Of a stretch of 64,000 nucleotides of DNA, positions 46,324 through 60,200 are shown in pieces. The DNA is taken from contig JAQYUZ010000002.1 in NCBI GenBank assembly GCA_033819885.1, positions 1 through 64,000 on the forward strand, given 5' to 3'. The DNA comes from Microbotryomycetes sp. JL201 (taxonomy: Eukaryota; Basidiomycota; Microbotryomycetes). The notes beneath the pieces are model-generated. The model did not search any database, was not told the origin of the DNA, and saw nothing but the letters and a program-made list of their open reading frames with translations. A program made the position numbers and the translations under genes. Each line of letters begins with the position of its first letter. Positions within the stretch are counted from its first letter, which is position 1.

Positions 46324-47303
46324 ATGAGGTGGACACTCGTCGCGCTGGCCATCACGTGGTGTGCAACACTCGGGTTGGCACACACGATCGACCTCGGCGC
46401 AGGCGCACGCGTCAGTTGCATCTCACTCGTATCTGCCGCTCCGAGCTTTGTTTGCTGACTCTTGCGCAACGTGTTCCAGGAGTGCTTCTTTGAGGACTTG
46501 CACGCCGAGGACAAGGTGAGAGGGCGCAACAAGTCGACAGTGGCGCCGACGCGCCTCGACGCGTGCCAGCCTCTTGCCTGTCCACGCGGTGGCTGACGAC
46601 AAGGAACAATGATACAGATGACAGTCACCTACCAGGTCGCCGGCGGCGGACACCTGGACATTGACTTTTGGCTGAGCGGGCCGCCCGGCGACCGTGTCAT
46701 GCACGAACTGCGCAAAAAAGACACCGGCACGTACTCGTTCACAGCAGAACACGACGGCAGGTACACATACTGCTTCTCGAACGAAATGTCGACAGTCACA
46801 GGCAAGACGGTTAGGTCAGTTCAATCAAGCGCCTAGCTCACGCAACCTCTCGAGTGGCATTCCATTGCTGACATGTCTATTTTGCTTCGGGCGTTCAACA
46901 CGCACAGCTTCAATGTCCACGGCGTCATGTACGTCGAGGACGATGGTCACACGGCACCGATAGAAAAGGAAATCAGGGCACTCAGCGCCGCATTGGAGGC
47001 CGTCAAAGACGAGCAAGAATACATTGTCGTCAGGGAACGGCTACACCGCGACAGTCAGCTCTTTCTTCTCGTGTGATCTCCAAATCAGACTCTGACTCTG
47101 AACTTTCGCAGCCGCCGAGAGCACAAATAATCGCGTAAAATACTGGTCCATCATTCAAACCGTCATGCTGTTTGCCGTGTGTGCATGGCAAATATTCTAT
47201 CTAAAACGATTCTTTGAAGTCAAACGGACTAGCGTATGTTGCGAAGCCGAAGTGTGCTTCGACCTTATTCGGGCTGACGATTTTCCGTTCTTGACAGACA
47301 TGA
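46324..47303 (+). CDS. EMP24: p24-family cargo receptor, Emp24-like
   Basis: Type I membrane protein of COPII/COPI vesicles that sorts GPI-anchored cargo. Exons 46324-46410, 46480-46515 (36 nt), 46618-46814, 46908-47053 and 47112-47233, then a 6-nt terminal coding piece at 47298-47303, give 197 aa. Signal peptide MRWTLVALAITWCATLGLAH; GOLD domain ECFFEDLHAEDK, HLDIDFWLSGPPGDRV, GRYTYCFSNEMS; coiled-coil neck (LSAALEAVKDEQEYIVVRER); then ESTNNRVKYWSIIQ, the transmembrane VMLFAVCAWQIFYL and cytosolic KRFFEVKRT with the aromatic/basic COP signal. If the intron at 47234-47297 is retained, the frame runs on to 47338 with 35 more residues instead. Confidence 0.9.
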
Positions 47304-47452
47304 TACCTGATTGGATGCAATGTAGAAATACCCTCTGACGCTTAAATCCTCCTCATCAGTCATGTGGACAGCCGCGCGCATGAAGTTTCCACGTGTTCAC
47401 CCACAAGCACAGCATTGGAAGAGTGGTGCTCGGACTCCTCGCGGGACCGCAG
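47304..47452. other. Intergenic gap EMP24 / unknown gene A
   Basis: Short spacer between same-strand genes, holding the EMP24 3' end and the promoter of the following gene. Its right edge is uncertain because the start of gene A is. Confidence 0.3.
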
Positions 47453-49192
47453 ATGCACCGCAATCTGGCAATGCCGGACGAAATGAAAGTTGCAGATTCA
47501 TTCCTGCTCTGTTGCGGCGATAACATGTCACGAACAGGAAGTGCTTTCCCGCACGCTCGCGCGCGTTCGCCAACTCCGTCCAAGCTTGAGCACCCTCTGC
47601 TGCTTGCAAAAGGCGATCCCGATCAGCTGACAAGCCCAGGGGTCGTTTCTTGGCGCCTTGAACTTTTCAGCAAAGTCCGACTTTTGCTTGTCAACCTCGG
47701 TCCGTCATGCTCGTTGCAACCAGCCGAGCTCAAGAAACTCTTGGCCAGAGGTATCGTTCTGGCGCACGAAATTTCCGTCAACGAGAGCGAAAATTGTCCA
47801 GAAACGCTTGAGCAGGAATTTGAGAGTCTCGAGAAAGCTGCAGAGTCGGTGCGCGATACAGGCTTGCGCATTCTACGCTGACTTGCAGGTCGTTGACTGG
47901 TCATGCCATCAGTCGTTTGGCCGCCGAGCGCATAGAGCAGTACGCACCTACAAAGCTGCTACTGCTGTATCGAAGAAGACAGAAAACGTCGGCGGGATGA
48001 TTGCTTTGTGGTCTGCCTCCGATCTGGCTCGCCTATCAGCACATGATCTTGGTCTCGCCTCGGATCAGGTGCTTTCTAGGAAAGATGTCAGTCATTGCAG
48101 CCATACGCGCATCGGAAAAGATGACTAGGCCGCGCTGACCCGTCGTTTGACAGGACTTGCAAGAGTTACGCGCGGCGTTCAAAAATCTTGCTCGACTTGG
48201 CGGACCCGTCACAAGCATCCTTACTTTCCATGTGGTCAGTAAGCAATTTGAGCGAGGCTGAGTATACCGGCTGACAGATATCCCAAGCAGGGCGGAACGG
48301 ATCTCACAGCATATGGGCCCGACCGACACAACCCCGGAAACAATGGAAGCTCTGATTCCGACGATCCTCGCAAGCTCGTATTCAGACACGTCAACGTCGA
48401 AGTTGGTCAGGTGACGGACGAGCACTTTGCCATGGCAATGCGAGAGACGCTCGAACTCGAGTGGACCGCCCTCGAGACTCCAGGCTTTTGGGACCCTCAT
48501 GTAAACCGCATAAACGGTAAACCGGCTCACATCCTGGGCCGCAGCTTGCTGCGGGATATGTGGGTCAAATTACTCACAGAGCGACAACTGGTAAACTTGA
48601 ACCGCGATGGCCTGGCCGACGATCTCAGAAATCTGCAGCTTGCGCTGAACCGGATGGAGAACGGCAAGTCGGTCCTTCCTTCCACACTGTCTGTGGTACG
48701 CTGACTCATCCTACAGACTACCACCTTCAGAAAGAGAAACAGCTGCTCGCGGGAGCAGGTGTCTTGAAACGTGCGATCTCGTCTTGGCTCAGAGACCAGG
48801 ACCTTTACCTTCAGGCTGTAACAGCACAGGTTCCGACTTTGTTGGACAAGTTGCTGCTTCTTCCGGATTTACAGATCAAGCTCAGCAACAATGGCCTCGC
48901 TTTATACATCGCACATTTGCCCCATATCGCTCGGGCTCTGATGGAAATGATTGATGGGCTGTTCAAGGTATCCAAAAACGGTGAAACTCATCACGGTCAT
49001 CAAACAGGTGGCGATGTTGTCGGAAAGGTCGAAGCTGCGCTTGCGGCATTCAAGTCGCGTTCTACGTCGCCTACGCGTGTCATGGAGTCGTTGTCCAAGT
49101 CTGAGCAGCATATGCAACTCCGACTTCACGACTTTGTCCATCCGGCTTACGTGTCAAGGCGCAAGATGCGCTTGTTTTACCCGAGTCCGTGA
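47453..49192 (+). CDS. Unknown protein A of a tandem paralog pair
   Basis: No family recognised. The start is provisional (ATG 47453; 47525 also in frame). Exon 1 to about 47848 has a disordered N-terminus then HPLLLAKGDPDQLTSP and FSKVRLLLVNLGPSCSLQ. A middle exon (about 48411-48665) reads MAMRETLELEWTALETPGFW, INGKPAHILGRSLLRDMWVK and NLQLALNRMENG. The last exon (from about 48717) reads DYHLQKEKQLLAGAGVLKRA, LSNNGLALYIAHLPHIARAL and ends HDFVHPAYVSRRKMRLFYPS. It looks all-helical and soluble, with no signal peptide or membrane segment. The next gene carries the same motifs in the same order. Junctions between 47848 and 48411 are not settled. Confidence 0.6.
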
Positions 49193-49379
49193 TCGCGTTC
49201 AATTCGTCCGGGTCAACTCTGCCAGTCTTTCATGCTTTGTGCTTTGTTTACCGTTGATTTGTGATCTCCACCTTTGATTCTTGCCATGCAGCGACTACGC
49301 ACATAGGGGAAAGACTCCTCGCGGAACAGAGGCCAGATTTGGGTGGCACGTCCCGCTTTCCCGTGTTTCATACCATAGT

Positions 49380-51173
49380 ATGGAACGATCCAGGTATCGG
49401 TCAGACGGATCAGATCGACGCAGTCGTGTGTCGGATGTAAGAGGTCATCAGACCCTAGGACAGGTTGACGGTCTGAACTTCGGGGAGAGTCCAACAGCCT
49501 TTTCAGAAACGATAATGCCTTTCCTACACCAAGGTGACCCTGAAAGGCTCACAGGTCGCGAAGGGTGGAAATTGTAATGGTTTAGCTTGGTACGAGCCGT
49601 GCTTGTTGACCTCGGACCTCTGCAAGACCTGCATTCCGATGCTCGCCTGCCGTTCGATTTGCTCGACTCTTGTATTCGCGTCGCTCGCGAAATTTGTACC
49701 GATGACAGTCTCTCTGGAGGAACAGCTGAAGTTCAGAGCCTCAAAAAAGCAGTCTTGGCTCTCCGAGAGCATGCAAATACCGTGAGTAACGCTTTGCGCC
49801 TGTTTTTCGCTTTCAATTGAGCTTTTTGTTGCACAGGCAATCATTCAGCGGACCCGAGGCTTGTATCACAGGTACAGCTCGACGTATTACCAAGAAAATG
49901 GAGCAAGTTCGAGTGGGCCTTCTATCGAGTTGCTGTCGCCCTGGCCAGGAACCTCCGTCACACTCTGTTCTTTTGATCTATTGAAAGCTGTCGAGAGCGG
50001 GAAAAGAAGGCGCAGAGCAAGTCATCGGCTCACATTTCCATCGAGTCTACCACAGGGCTGAGCAATTTCCTGTACAGGCGGGCCGGGATTTACTTCACAG
50101 GCTGCAAGCTTTGGTCGCGCTTGGTGGTGGCAGCGGTGCGCTTGCTGTGGCAGGATTGGCGAGTATCAGAGAATTTGTCACGGTGAGAAGCTCCTCTTCT
50201 ATTACCGTACTACAGAGCTCATCGATACTATGCTCATGTTTCTCGGGCAACAGGATGCAGGGACTCTTACGCAGCCGAAATGGCAGCAGCACGATGAAGC
50301 AAATGCGCACAAGCAAATGGATCCGAGAATGCTCGAAAAGAAATGCGAGACGCTTTTAAACCTCGCCAAAGATCAAGACCCCTTTACTTGGCACCTCAAA
50401 CAGGTCCTCGGTCTTGAATGGATCGCGCAGGCGATTCCAGGATTTTGGTCGGCAAGATACATCAATGGAAACACGAATCATGTCACTTTGCGCCAGGCTT
50501 TGCGCTTGATGTGGACCAACTTGCTCCAGTCGGGTCAAATCAGTCCTGCTCAAGGACTGGACCTGCAATCGTACATCGCCAACACCAGGAGAGCGCTGCT
50601 CGATTTGGAGATTGGTCAGTGAGGCCCGATAGAGAGTCGGTAACAAGCTGAGGGCCGAGTTTTTAGGGTATCATGGTCACCTGGAAGCACAACTACATGA
50701 CGGTATAACAGTCTGGCTGCATGGCGTTTGCAACTGGCTCGAGATGGGCAGTACTTCATCCGTCGAAATCTCGCGCATTGCCCCCGAAGCGTTCAGCCTG
50801 TTTTCACTGGGAAATCTCCGGTTCCGTCTGACCTGTCATGGTCTGGCGGCGGCGGTGGCGCACTTGCCAGCGGTATTGAATTCCTGGCTGCTCGTCATAG
50901 ATGAGACGTTCTTGGGATCCACACAAATCCACGCTTCACGCCAGTCGAGCGGCAACATTATTCGCAATGTCAAGGAGGTGAGCGCATTAGCTCAAATCGG
51001 CGCAACCACTCACTCACTGGATTTTCGCTCAGGCTCTACGCGTCTGGGACGCAGATCTAGACGCGGCATCGGAGACACCACATATGGAGGCGCATGTTTT
51101 CGCGCTTCATGGCCACGTTCACCCTGCGTTCGTGTCTCGTCGAAAGGCGAGCCTTTACCGTCTCTCTCTCTAA
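49380..51173 (+). CDS. Unknown protein B, paralog of the preceding gene
   Basis: Same architecture as protein A. Start provisional (ATG 49380). Matching segments in order: MPFLHQGDPERLTGREG, VRAVLVDLGPLQDLHSD, WHLKQVLGLEWIAQAIPGFW, INGNTNHVTLRQALRLMWTN, NTRRALLDLEIG, YHGHLEAQLHDGITVWLHG, LTCHGLAAAVAHLPAVLNSW and a final GHVHPAFVSRRKASLYRLSL. The identical order and the shared end motif (HPAxVSRRK) show tandem duplication; divergence is deep outside these blocks, so the copy is not recent. Several introns (for example after 50620, and about 50978-51032) are supported. Convergent with GCN1, 76 bp between stops. Confidence 0.6.
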
Positions 51174-51249
51174 AAGTTTGTCGAGTGTTTGCGATATAGA
51201 TACTTTCTATCTCCTTGCAAATGCAATTTTTGTCTATTTCACTACAACG

Positions 51250-54200
51250 TCAGAGCTTGCTCTGCACTTCTTCGTCGTTTGACCAAGGCTCTCTCTCCTT
51301 GAGCAATTCCTTCGCGTCCCTCGCTGGTCGAGAGATTGCCGGCGGCACGTTGCCACCGCCACTTGCGAGCTTGAGTACTCTCGACACCGTCTCGAGCTTG
51401 TTCATGTCATACAGCACCTGGGGCGCAATGTCAATCATCTCGCGCATAGTAACCGAAGACAAGTGAGTCGGCGGCAAATCGCCAAGCAAAAATGACTCGA
51501 CGACAAACGACAAGCTCGACGAATCGTGCATCGCCAATGACGCAGCGACGCGGGCGACAGCGCTCTCGTACGACTCTTTGTTCGTCTCTGAGAACGCCTC
51601 TGATACAAGGTCGATGCACGACGCTTTTGCAGCGTCGCCGAGGTTCGCGCCACCTGCGACAATTACGTTGGCCAAGCCCTGAACGATACTTTCTCGAACC
51701 TCGCCTTGCTCTGTCGACACGAGATTGACGAGCTCGGTCACGACCGGGTCGACCCGAGGTTGATGCTCCATGAGAACTCGCAGCGCAGCACTGGCGCGAG
51801 TTCGAACGCTGTGTGACGTCGCATCCGTGAGCGACTTGACGAATGTCCGTTGCAATTGCGGGAAGAACGGCTTGACGAAAAGCGGCACACGGCCGAGAAG
51901 TATCGTCAAGGTGGACAAAATCGCCGACTTGACAGGAGCCGGGAAGCGATCGCTGCACAAATGGAATCAGATACCGAGCGTTGATGCGGTCAATTGTAGG
52001 AAAACGTACCCGATTACACGGATGAGCGGACCGACGACCTCTGTACACGAGCGTGAGTCAGACGTGGATCATGCAGGCGCAGACACAACAGAAGCTTACG
52101 GATAGTGTACGGTTTGAATGCAGTCGGATCCGTGCGTTCGACCAGGTCTCCCAACCCGTAGGCGGCTTGCTCCCGCTGCTCGCCTGTGCCTGCTAACAAG
52201 CCTTGAAGCAAGATCGCTGCAGAAAGCGTACGGTGAGCGGGATGAGAATAAGTGGACTCGACACATAACTTACGCAATAGAGGCTTGAGACCGTTTGGCC
52301 TCGAGAATCCATCGACAGGAACGCCGGGCGTTCCAGTGCTTTCAATTGTCCGGCGCAATGGCACGACAAGCTGTATAGAGCCATTAGCAAGATTTTCAGC
52401 GCAAGTTTCGGGTCAGAGCATACCGGCTCCATGTCCTCCTTGGAAGTCTTCTTCGTCAGGGCATCCATGGCGCTCCAAGCGGCACCGACAACTTCAGGCA
52501 CACGGTCGTCAAACAACGAAACGAGTTGACGAACCCAGTCGATAGTGAAACTGCCAGACCTTGTCAGCTCTCGTTTCACGGTGCAAGTGGTCGATGGACC
52601 CACTCTGAGAAGTCCGCCTGAGTCGCTTCGCAGAATCGCTGAAACAATGTACAACCAATGACGCGCTTCTCCCATGACTCGTTCTTTGACAATGACAAGA
52701 TGTGCATGAGCAAATTGCCCAAGCCAGACTCGTGTCCGTGTACGGAAGCGAGCACAGCCGTCAGGGCTTGGTCGACCTCTTCGACCGTCGACTCGTCCTT
52801 CTCCGTCTTGAGTGCAGCTTGGAGCGAGTCGACAATGCTAGTCAGGCGCTTGCCGAGCGCATTGCCGGCGACTCGCACGAGGGCGGCCAACGCTCGAGCG
52901 TTAAAGGCCGTGATTGGCGGTGCAATGAGTCGAGGTATCAGAACAGGGAAGATCTTTTCAGCGCGGACTTGCATGACCTGTTTGAGCATCAAGCTGTCAG
53001 CCACACTGCAGTCTGTGCCGAAACTTCGGGAGTTACCTCTTGCAACGCAGCAAGAGCAGCATCTGCCGTCTCGCCGGGTTGTTGCAGGGCGTCGAGCAGC
53101 GTCGGAATGGTTTCGTCAATCGATCTCGCACCGATGACTTGTTGAGCAACATCGAATGCCTGCGCTGCGGCAGAGCGCACCGTTGGCTCGGAATCCACCA
53201 AAGCAGCTCTGACGACGTCGATAATGGCGCCTTCGTGCGTCTCGAGGGACGACTTTGTCGCGTTGGCCATGATCTCGGTAAGTGCCAAGCAAACACCTTC
53301 TCTTTGTCGTCTGTCGGTGGATGACATGGCTTTTGCAAGAATAGAGACAATCTCGCCAAGAACAGTTTCGCCGAGCTTGCGCGACGTATCCGCCAGCGTC
53401 CGTGCGGCAGTCTTGAAGAGCAAAAAAAGTCAGCACTGGAGTCTTGTCGTTGTTCCAGTCTCTTCCTCACTTCTCGTTGGTCAAGTCCTGGACTGGCGAG
53501 GATGCGCACGATGACTTGCACTATGGTTCGTGCATTAATCAGTTTACGTATCTTCTTCTCAATGCAGCTGCAGCACTCACTGAGAACGGGCAAAATTTCG
53601 CGCACGGTGCGCGGCGTGTTGCCAACGAGCGCCTTGCAAACCTGCAAAGCCGCTTGCCTGACCGCTCCAATGGCGTCCTGTCGGACAATATACAACGCGG
53701 CCAAAACACGGTCGCGTCGATCTTTGCCAAGAGTCTCAATGAGAGCCTTGCGAGCCGCATCCGTACCAAGTTCGATCTCTTCGGGCTGGTCCTCGTCGAC
53801 TTCGTCCTCCTCCGTTGTCTTGCCACTAATGCCCGAGATGCGGAACAGCAGATCGCCGACGAGTTGAACCGAGCTGCGCACACCGAGTGAGGTCGGTCAG
53901 CTGCATCCGTCAATAATGAATTCGATTGCTTCGGGCAACATACCTCTGTCGAATGCGCCAGCTCTCATCGAACAAGCCTCTCTCTAGCTCTGGTAGGAGC
54001 AAATCAATCGCCTTTGTACTGTGGTTCGCCACGATCATGCGACCAGCGCGCATTGACGCCTCCCGAACAAAGTCTGAATCGTCCGCCAAACCATTGAGTA
54101 CGGGCTGAATGATCCGTCCAAGGTAAGGCGAGAAGCGATCTCCAAATGTAACAGGCAAGAACACAAGCAAGTTGATGTGACCTTCTCGAACGTACGTCCT

Positions 54201-57200
54201 TGGACTGCTAGTATTTGCGATAATCATCGGCAAAACACCTTCGAGACGATCAATGCCGCATGCCTGCAACACTTCTGCGAGACCTTGCGCGGCACCTTGC
54301 TGGTCGACACCGGACGTTTGAGACTTGAGCACGGCCATCAGACTGTCGATCAAATCTGGGAAGTTGTTCTCGCCCAATCGCTCGACGAGAGCGCCAAGCG
54401 ACTTTGCCGCCGTCGACCGAGCTTCTGGGACAGGGTCGATCAATACGCCGCGGAGGAGCGGCACGACCTGGTTGAGGTACGGCGACAAGTCCTTGGCTTC
54501 CGTGAGCGTTGCCATGTTACCGACAATGGCAGCCGACTTGCGCTTGACGTCAGCGCTGCGTTCGCGCAAACCTCGATCCAAAATCGGAACGATCTGGGGC
54601 ACGTTCTCGTCAGCCCAGTGCGCCATTGAGACTCTTCGCAGAAAACTTACTAGAGCAAGCGACGAAGAGTCAATAAAGTGAGCAAACGTCGTCGACAACA
54701 AGGTGTCGAGAGCCTTTGCTGTTTTGCGAGCCGGGTCGACAAGCGCATCGAGCAACGTCTGCGTCATGTCTTGAATCTCAGGATTGGTAACAACCTGTGA
54801 TGACCGAGCGCATCAGCCTCTTTCTCGCAGGCGCGGCCGCACGAACGGCTTACCTCGCCGAAGCGTGCCAAGGAAGCGTTTGCACTTTCGCGCACTTGCT
54901 TGTGCGTATCGGTCAGAACCTCTGTCAATCGCGGCAAGATAGTTGGCAATGACGCTGCCAATTGTCGAGGAGCCAAGAACGCCATGGCGCCCATCATGTC
55001 GATCGCGCCCTTCTTAGCTCGCCACTGACGTTCCTCGAGACCTTCGAGCAAAGTGGGCAAGATGAGCTTGACAGCGTGTCCGCTGAGCTTGCTCATGATT
55101 GCTTTTGCCGCGTCCTGTGTTGCCTCTCTGACCTCGCGGGCCGTGTCACCGTAGCAAGCCAACAAGAGCGGTAGGATTTCGGTGACATAAGGCTCAAACA
55201 ATCGACCGAGCACAGTGCTGAGGATCTCAAAGCCGAAGATTGCTCCTTGTCGTGCATTGACGTCCTTCTTGTCCTCGGCGCTGTCTCTAAGCCGGTGCAT
55301 GATGACAAACTCGCGCAAGCTTGACAGGCCTCGACCGCGAACAACGCCGGCAAGACCGTAAGCTGCGCCTCGGCGCTCGGCATATTTGGGGGCTCCAAAC
55401 ATGTCGTTCATCAGTCTGTCGACGAGAGCAGGCACGTCATCTGAGATCGTCCTGACCAAGGGCGGCAGGCAGTCGCAAACGGCGGACTGGACGACTTCTG
55501 ACGGCGTCTTGAGTGCCTCTACCAAACGTTCGATGACGGACTTGACGCGTGCGTCAGAAGGGTCTAGGTGTTGAGCGAGGCGACCAAAGAGGATGACGAG
55601 CGACTCTACGACATAGTCCTGAGTCTCGCCAGTGCTCGGTCGACCGAGGTATTCTTCGAACTTTGTGATCAAGGTTTGCAGATTCTCTTTGCCGTGCACG
55701 TCGACAACGACAATGCCGGCCTGGATCGGAATGAGGAACTGTCAGTTCCACCATCGTTTCGCGATATCATACTGCACTGACCTCGAGCATCTCCGATCTT
55801 ACAGCCTGACTCCGATCGCCCAGTGCTTCTCCCTCGATAAGCAATCCAAAGAATGTCTTAACGTCTTGCGCTCTAAACTGCTCTGCGACGAGTCGCAACG
55901 TCGTTGCTAAAGCCTTCCGTGTTCGCCAAGGATCTTCGGCCATCAATGACTCTTCGATCACCATGCCGTATTGGTCGTACTGCGGCACAAGTTCCTTCGC
56001 CTGTTGACGATATTCTGCCACTATCGAGCTCAATGTCTCGCTGATGGTGTTGGGATGCGCTCTGACGGCGTCTGCCACAGCTTCTGCGGTTGCTTGACGG
56101 ATGGCCGCCGAGTTGTGACCGAGGAATGGAAGCAGCTTGGAAAGGTAGGTAGCCGGTACGTCGAGTGCGTTTTCGACCCAAGCAGTCGCTGCCAATTCGC
56201 GATTGCGGTCGTCAGCATCGTGAGCTGCGATCCACAATCGTGCCGGATATTCCAAATCGGTCAAATCGAGGGGCTGCAAGGCACACAATCAATACTGAGC
56301 ATGCATTTGGCGCAGACAGTCGGTACTCACTTGGATGGCTTGCACACACGCAAAGCGAACAGCCGTCTCCTCCGTCATTGCGCCGTCCAATACTGCCTCA
56401 AGCTCTTCAAGCGTCGAGTTGAGTTTGATCGACTCGCACACGTCGGCTAGAGCGGAAGTTGCTGTGCGCGACAGCGCCGGGTATCCTACCAACGTCGCGA
56501 GAAGATCCTGGATGATTGTCAAGCGAGGGAAAGCGATGTCCGAACCTAACCAGTCCAACGAGATCCAGTCAGCTTGATTTCCAGTCTGCAAAGCGCACCC
56601 TTGGACACACAATGACGGGCATGGAAAGCGACAAAATCGAGCGCAAGCGTTAATTGCTCCATTGCACCTTCCGAATCTGATTTCTCGAGACCGACGCCGC
56701 CGTTGCGCAAGACTTTGCTCACGAGTGGCGCTGCGTAAGCGTACGTGCCGGCGTCGAATGGTTCTTGTTCCGCAAGAAAACGCAGGCGGAACAACATACG
56801 CGTGACGAGCGCCGGGAGAGGCTCGGACTGAAAGTTTTCTGGAACGATAGGTGCCTCTACGCTACGCAAGACTGCGACGCCAAGCGCGACTTTCGAAAAA
56901 CCGAGACGATCGGAGCAGACGTCACCAAGAGCCTGTACACTCTCGCATGTCAGCTCGATGGACGTGAACCGCAAAACGCGTCAGGCATACCTGTACAGTG
57001 GCAAATGCGTCATCTGCCACGAGCGACACTGGCCGAGCAACGACGATCTGTAGCAATTGGTGAACGATGCTCGCCAAGTACTCCCTGACCAGCTCTGCCT
57101 TGCTGTCGACCAGACACAAGACGAGCGCAAATCCTCTTCTCAAGCGTCCAAGAGCGTCCGCCATTCGTTGGCGAATCTCGGCTTCCTTCGCGAGCTGCGC

Positions 57201-60200
57201 GTCAAATGCCTGCTTTTCTTGCTTTGACAACTGTGAGGCAACAGGCTTCTTGCGAGCAAGCGCCTCGCGCAACTCTGCCTCCCACACAGCATCTTGATGC
57301 TCTTTCTGGTTCTTTTTGCCGGCGGGCGCTTTTGGTTTGTTGTTAGACAGAACTGTAACTCACACTTGTCAGCTTCGCTCGACCACGGGGTACGCAAACT
57401 TTTGCTCACCATCGACGAAAGTGACACCGTCTGGTGTAGCCCAAACGCCATACTCTAGGTTTCCGATGAAGTCTAGTCGAGATGGCTCGAGGTCGTCTCG
57501 GAGTTGTTCAAATAGCAACGGAACAATGGCGCGGGGTGAAATGAGCGCCAGAGTCGTGGCGGCTCGGTACGCCGCCTCCGCAAACAATTTTGACTGATGA
57601 AGCCGAATCATAGGTCAGCGCTCACCGAATGCACAAATCGACAAAAACAGGAAACGCACCTCAGGCTGGCTGGACGCGTCACGTCGGATCAAGTCCAATA
57701 ATTGAGTGGACTTTGCTTCGATCAACATCTCCGGTAGCACCTTTGCAGCGAGCAGCATTTCGACCCACACGCTCATCTCAAGTCGCGGATGATGCGCCAG
57801 GACGACGTGGCGAGATAGCAGTTCCTCCTTCTCATCCGAAGACAACTCTTCAGGCAAGCTAGCCAATGCGAGCAAGATTTGACGAATTCGTGGCGTTTGG
57901 TCTGCGGGCGCGTCCGTTTCCTCTGTTGCCGCAACCGGCTTGGCTGTCGCTTTCGCTTTCTCACACTGCAGCAACCAAGAGCGAGTACCTTCGACGAAAA
58001 TGTCATGTAGTAACTGAGGTGTGGACAACGTGTGTCGTCTGACCAGCTCAATGACCTCTTGCCGGATATCTTTGCTCGAGCTTTCTGTTGTGAAGTGTAG
58101 CATGGCATGAGCCAAAGCAGTTCTGTAGAGATGACGGTTCGTCAAATGTGCACAATCTCAAGGAGAGCTTGTTCTGACCTAAGCACAGTTTCTTTCTCAA
58201 ACTTGGCTTTGTCAACCACGAGAACAGCGTCTAGCGCCCTCACAACCCATCTTTCCTCTTCTGGCGTTGTAGTTTTGCGGTACACTTTGTCCCACAACAG
58301 GAATGAAGGCTTGGCTCCGCCAGCATAAAGATTTTGCATCGTTGGGTTGGAAGCCAAAAGCGCGTCTGCAGGCGCGCCTCATCATGGTCAGCTTCGAAGT
58401 GACGGAGGTCACTTGAAAGAGAAGACTACTGACCGACTTGTTGGATATTCCATCGAGACAATCGTCCCTTGAGGACCGCAACGGCCGCGAATCCTTCGAG
58501 AGGTCCGGCGGGCGAGTTGAGCGGATTAGCCGTGACGGTCTTGAGCGCCGACTCGAAGCCGGGCAACATGGCGACAGCAAAAGATTTGATCATGTCGTTG
58601 GCTTCGACGATGTCAAGCGACCAAAAAATGGCGCCGATGGCGCTGTGCGCGTTGCGACGGATGGCCGGTTTGGTGTCTTGCATTGCCTTGACGAGGGCTG
58701 CGGCGTGTGGAGCAGCGATTGGACTACCATTCCTGAGGATTTCTGGCATATGAGTCGTCAGGAGCCGCATGATTGCTGCGAAAGTGTGCTCGTTCGATTC
58801 CTTTGCCAACAATCCAAGACTGGTTTCGACAATTTGCTTCGAGACTGTCGCAGAGGCTGTCAATGATGCGAGCATGGTATGCAGCGCTGTTCGATGGTCC
58901 GGTGAGGCTGTCTTGCCAGATTTGAACAAGGTTGCAACCTGCTCGATCGCCGACACCGTGTCGGTTTCGCTGGCATTGGCGTAAACGATTTGGAACAGAT
59001 TGACAGAAGCTGCGCGCGTTGCCGCCGTGACAGACTTTGAAGAGTTCAGAATGGAATTCAAGAGCTTGATGCGAGATTCGGTCGTCAATGCCGTGTCTAC
59101 GTTGATGCTGTCAAGGAACGAGGCAAACAGCGACATTCCAACTTCGGGCGATCGCGAGACGGCCTTTTCGAGAGCTACGATCAGCGCCGAGACGTCTTCT
59201 GTCGTAAGACTTGTTTTGAATGTGTCTGCGAATGCCGTCTACGGAGATGATCGCCACAGAGTCAGACTGATCGTAGTGCTACCAAGTGGGCGTTTTACTG
59301 ACTTGGACATGCTTCGGAGGTACGGTCTTGGACGTTGTGACGTTATTCGTGTAATACGTTATCACCTTTGACTATCAAGGGGGATATCAGGACGTCGATC
59401 AGCATCCACAATGAAATAGCTTTTGCCAAAGATTCACCTTGCACTCTTCGACGTATTTTTTGCCGACGCCCGTCAGTCCCTTTGAATCCTTGAGTCTGAG
59501 AGACACATCCATAGCCAAGCCTAGCAATGTGGCATTTCGGAAAGGCGGATCTGTCTTTGCAGTGGCGAGCGTGTCCACGAGACGAGGGATTTGCGTGTGA
59601 TTCTGGGAACAGCGGCGTCAGCAACTCACTGCATACCCAAATTGGGTGTGCGCGTGCTCACATTGCGAACGGCCCTTCTCGTCACGGTCAAGACAGACTT
59701 GCGCAGGGTAGGTTTGACGGGTTCGGCCTCGTCCAGCAAGACAAACGTGAGTGATGCCAAGGACGACACGAGTGCGGACCATTGAGTCTCTGAGAGAGTG
59801 TTTGCGTCTTTGCATGCATTTGAATAGATGGCACAAGCCCAGTGGAGCACGTTGAACCTGGTCGAGCTCGAGCCGGTGCGTTCGAGCTTTTTTGTTTCGG
59901 CGTCGAGCCATTTGATCATGCCTGGCAGGATGTCTAGGGGCTTGCGGTCATCCGAGGTGCTTGTGCCGTTCGCATGAGGCTGACGTGCTCTGGCGAGCAA
60001 GCCATCGAGAACGGCGAGCACTGCAATGCGCGAGCGGCTGTCGCTGTAGCGAGGGACTGTTGCGAGAAGAGCCTTGATGACGTCTTGGACCTGACTCGGG
60101 TCGATGGAAGCTGTGCAAGGTGCGAACTAGGTCAGCCTCGCGGTTGTAGTCGAGTCAGACGAGCGAGCTGCGACTGACGTTGGCGAGCCCATTCGAGCAG

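Noticed and set aside
51492-59785. Many plus-strand open frames opposite GCN1
   Set aside because: They are frame shadows of a very long minus-strand coding region with high GC and few stops; none shows conserved motifs, while the minus strand reads as GCN1 throughout.
60120-60150. A 26-nt GC-AG intron near the start of GCN1
   Set aside because: A GTCAGT donor further upstream in the same phase gives a normal intron of about 62 nt with a CTGAC branch-like site, so the odd reading is unnecessary.
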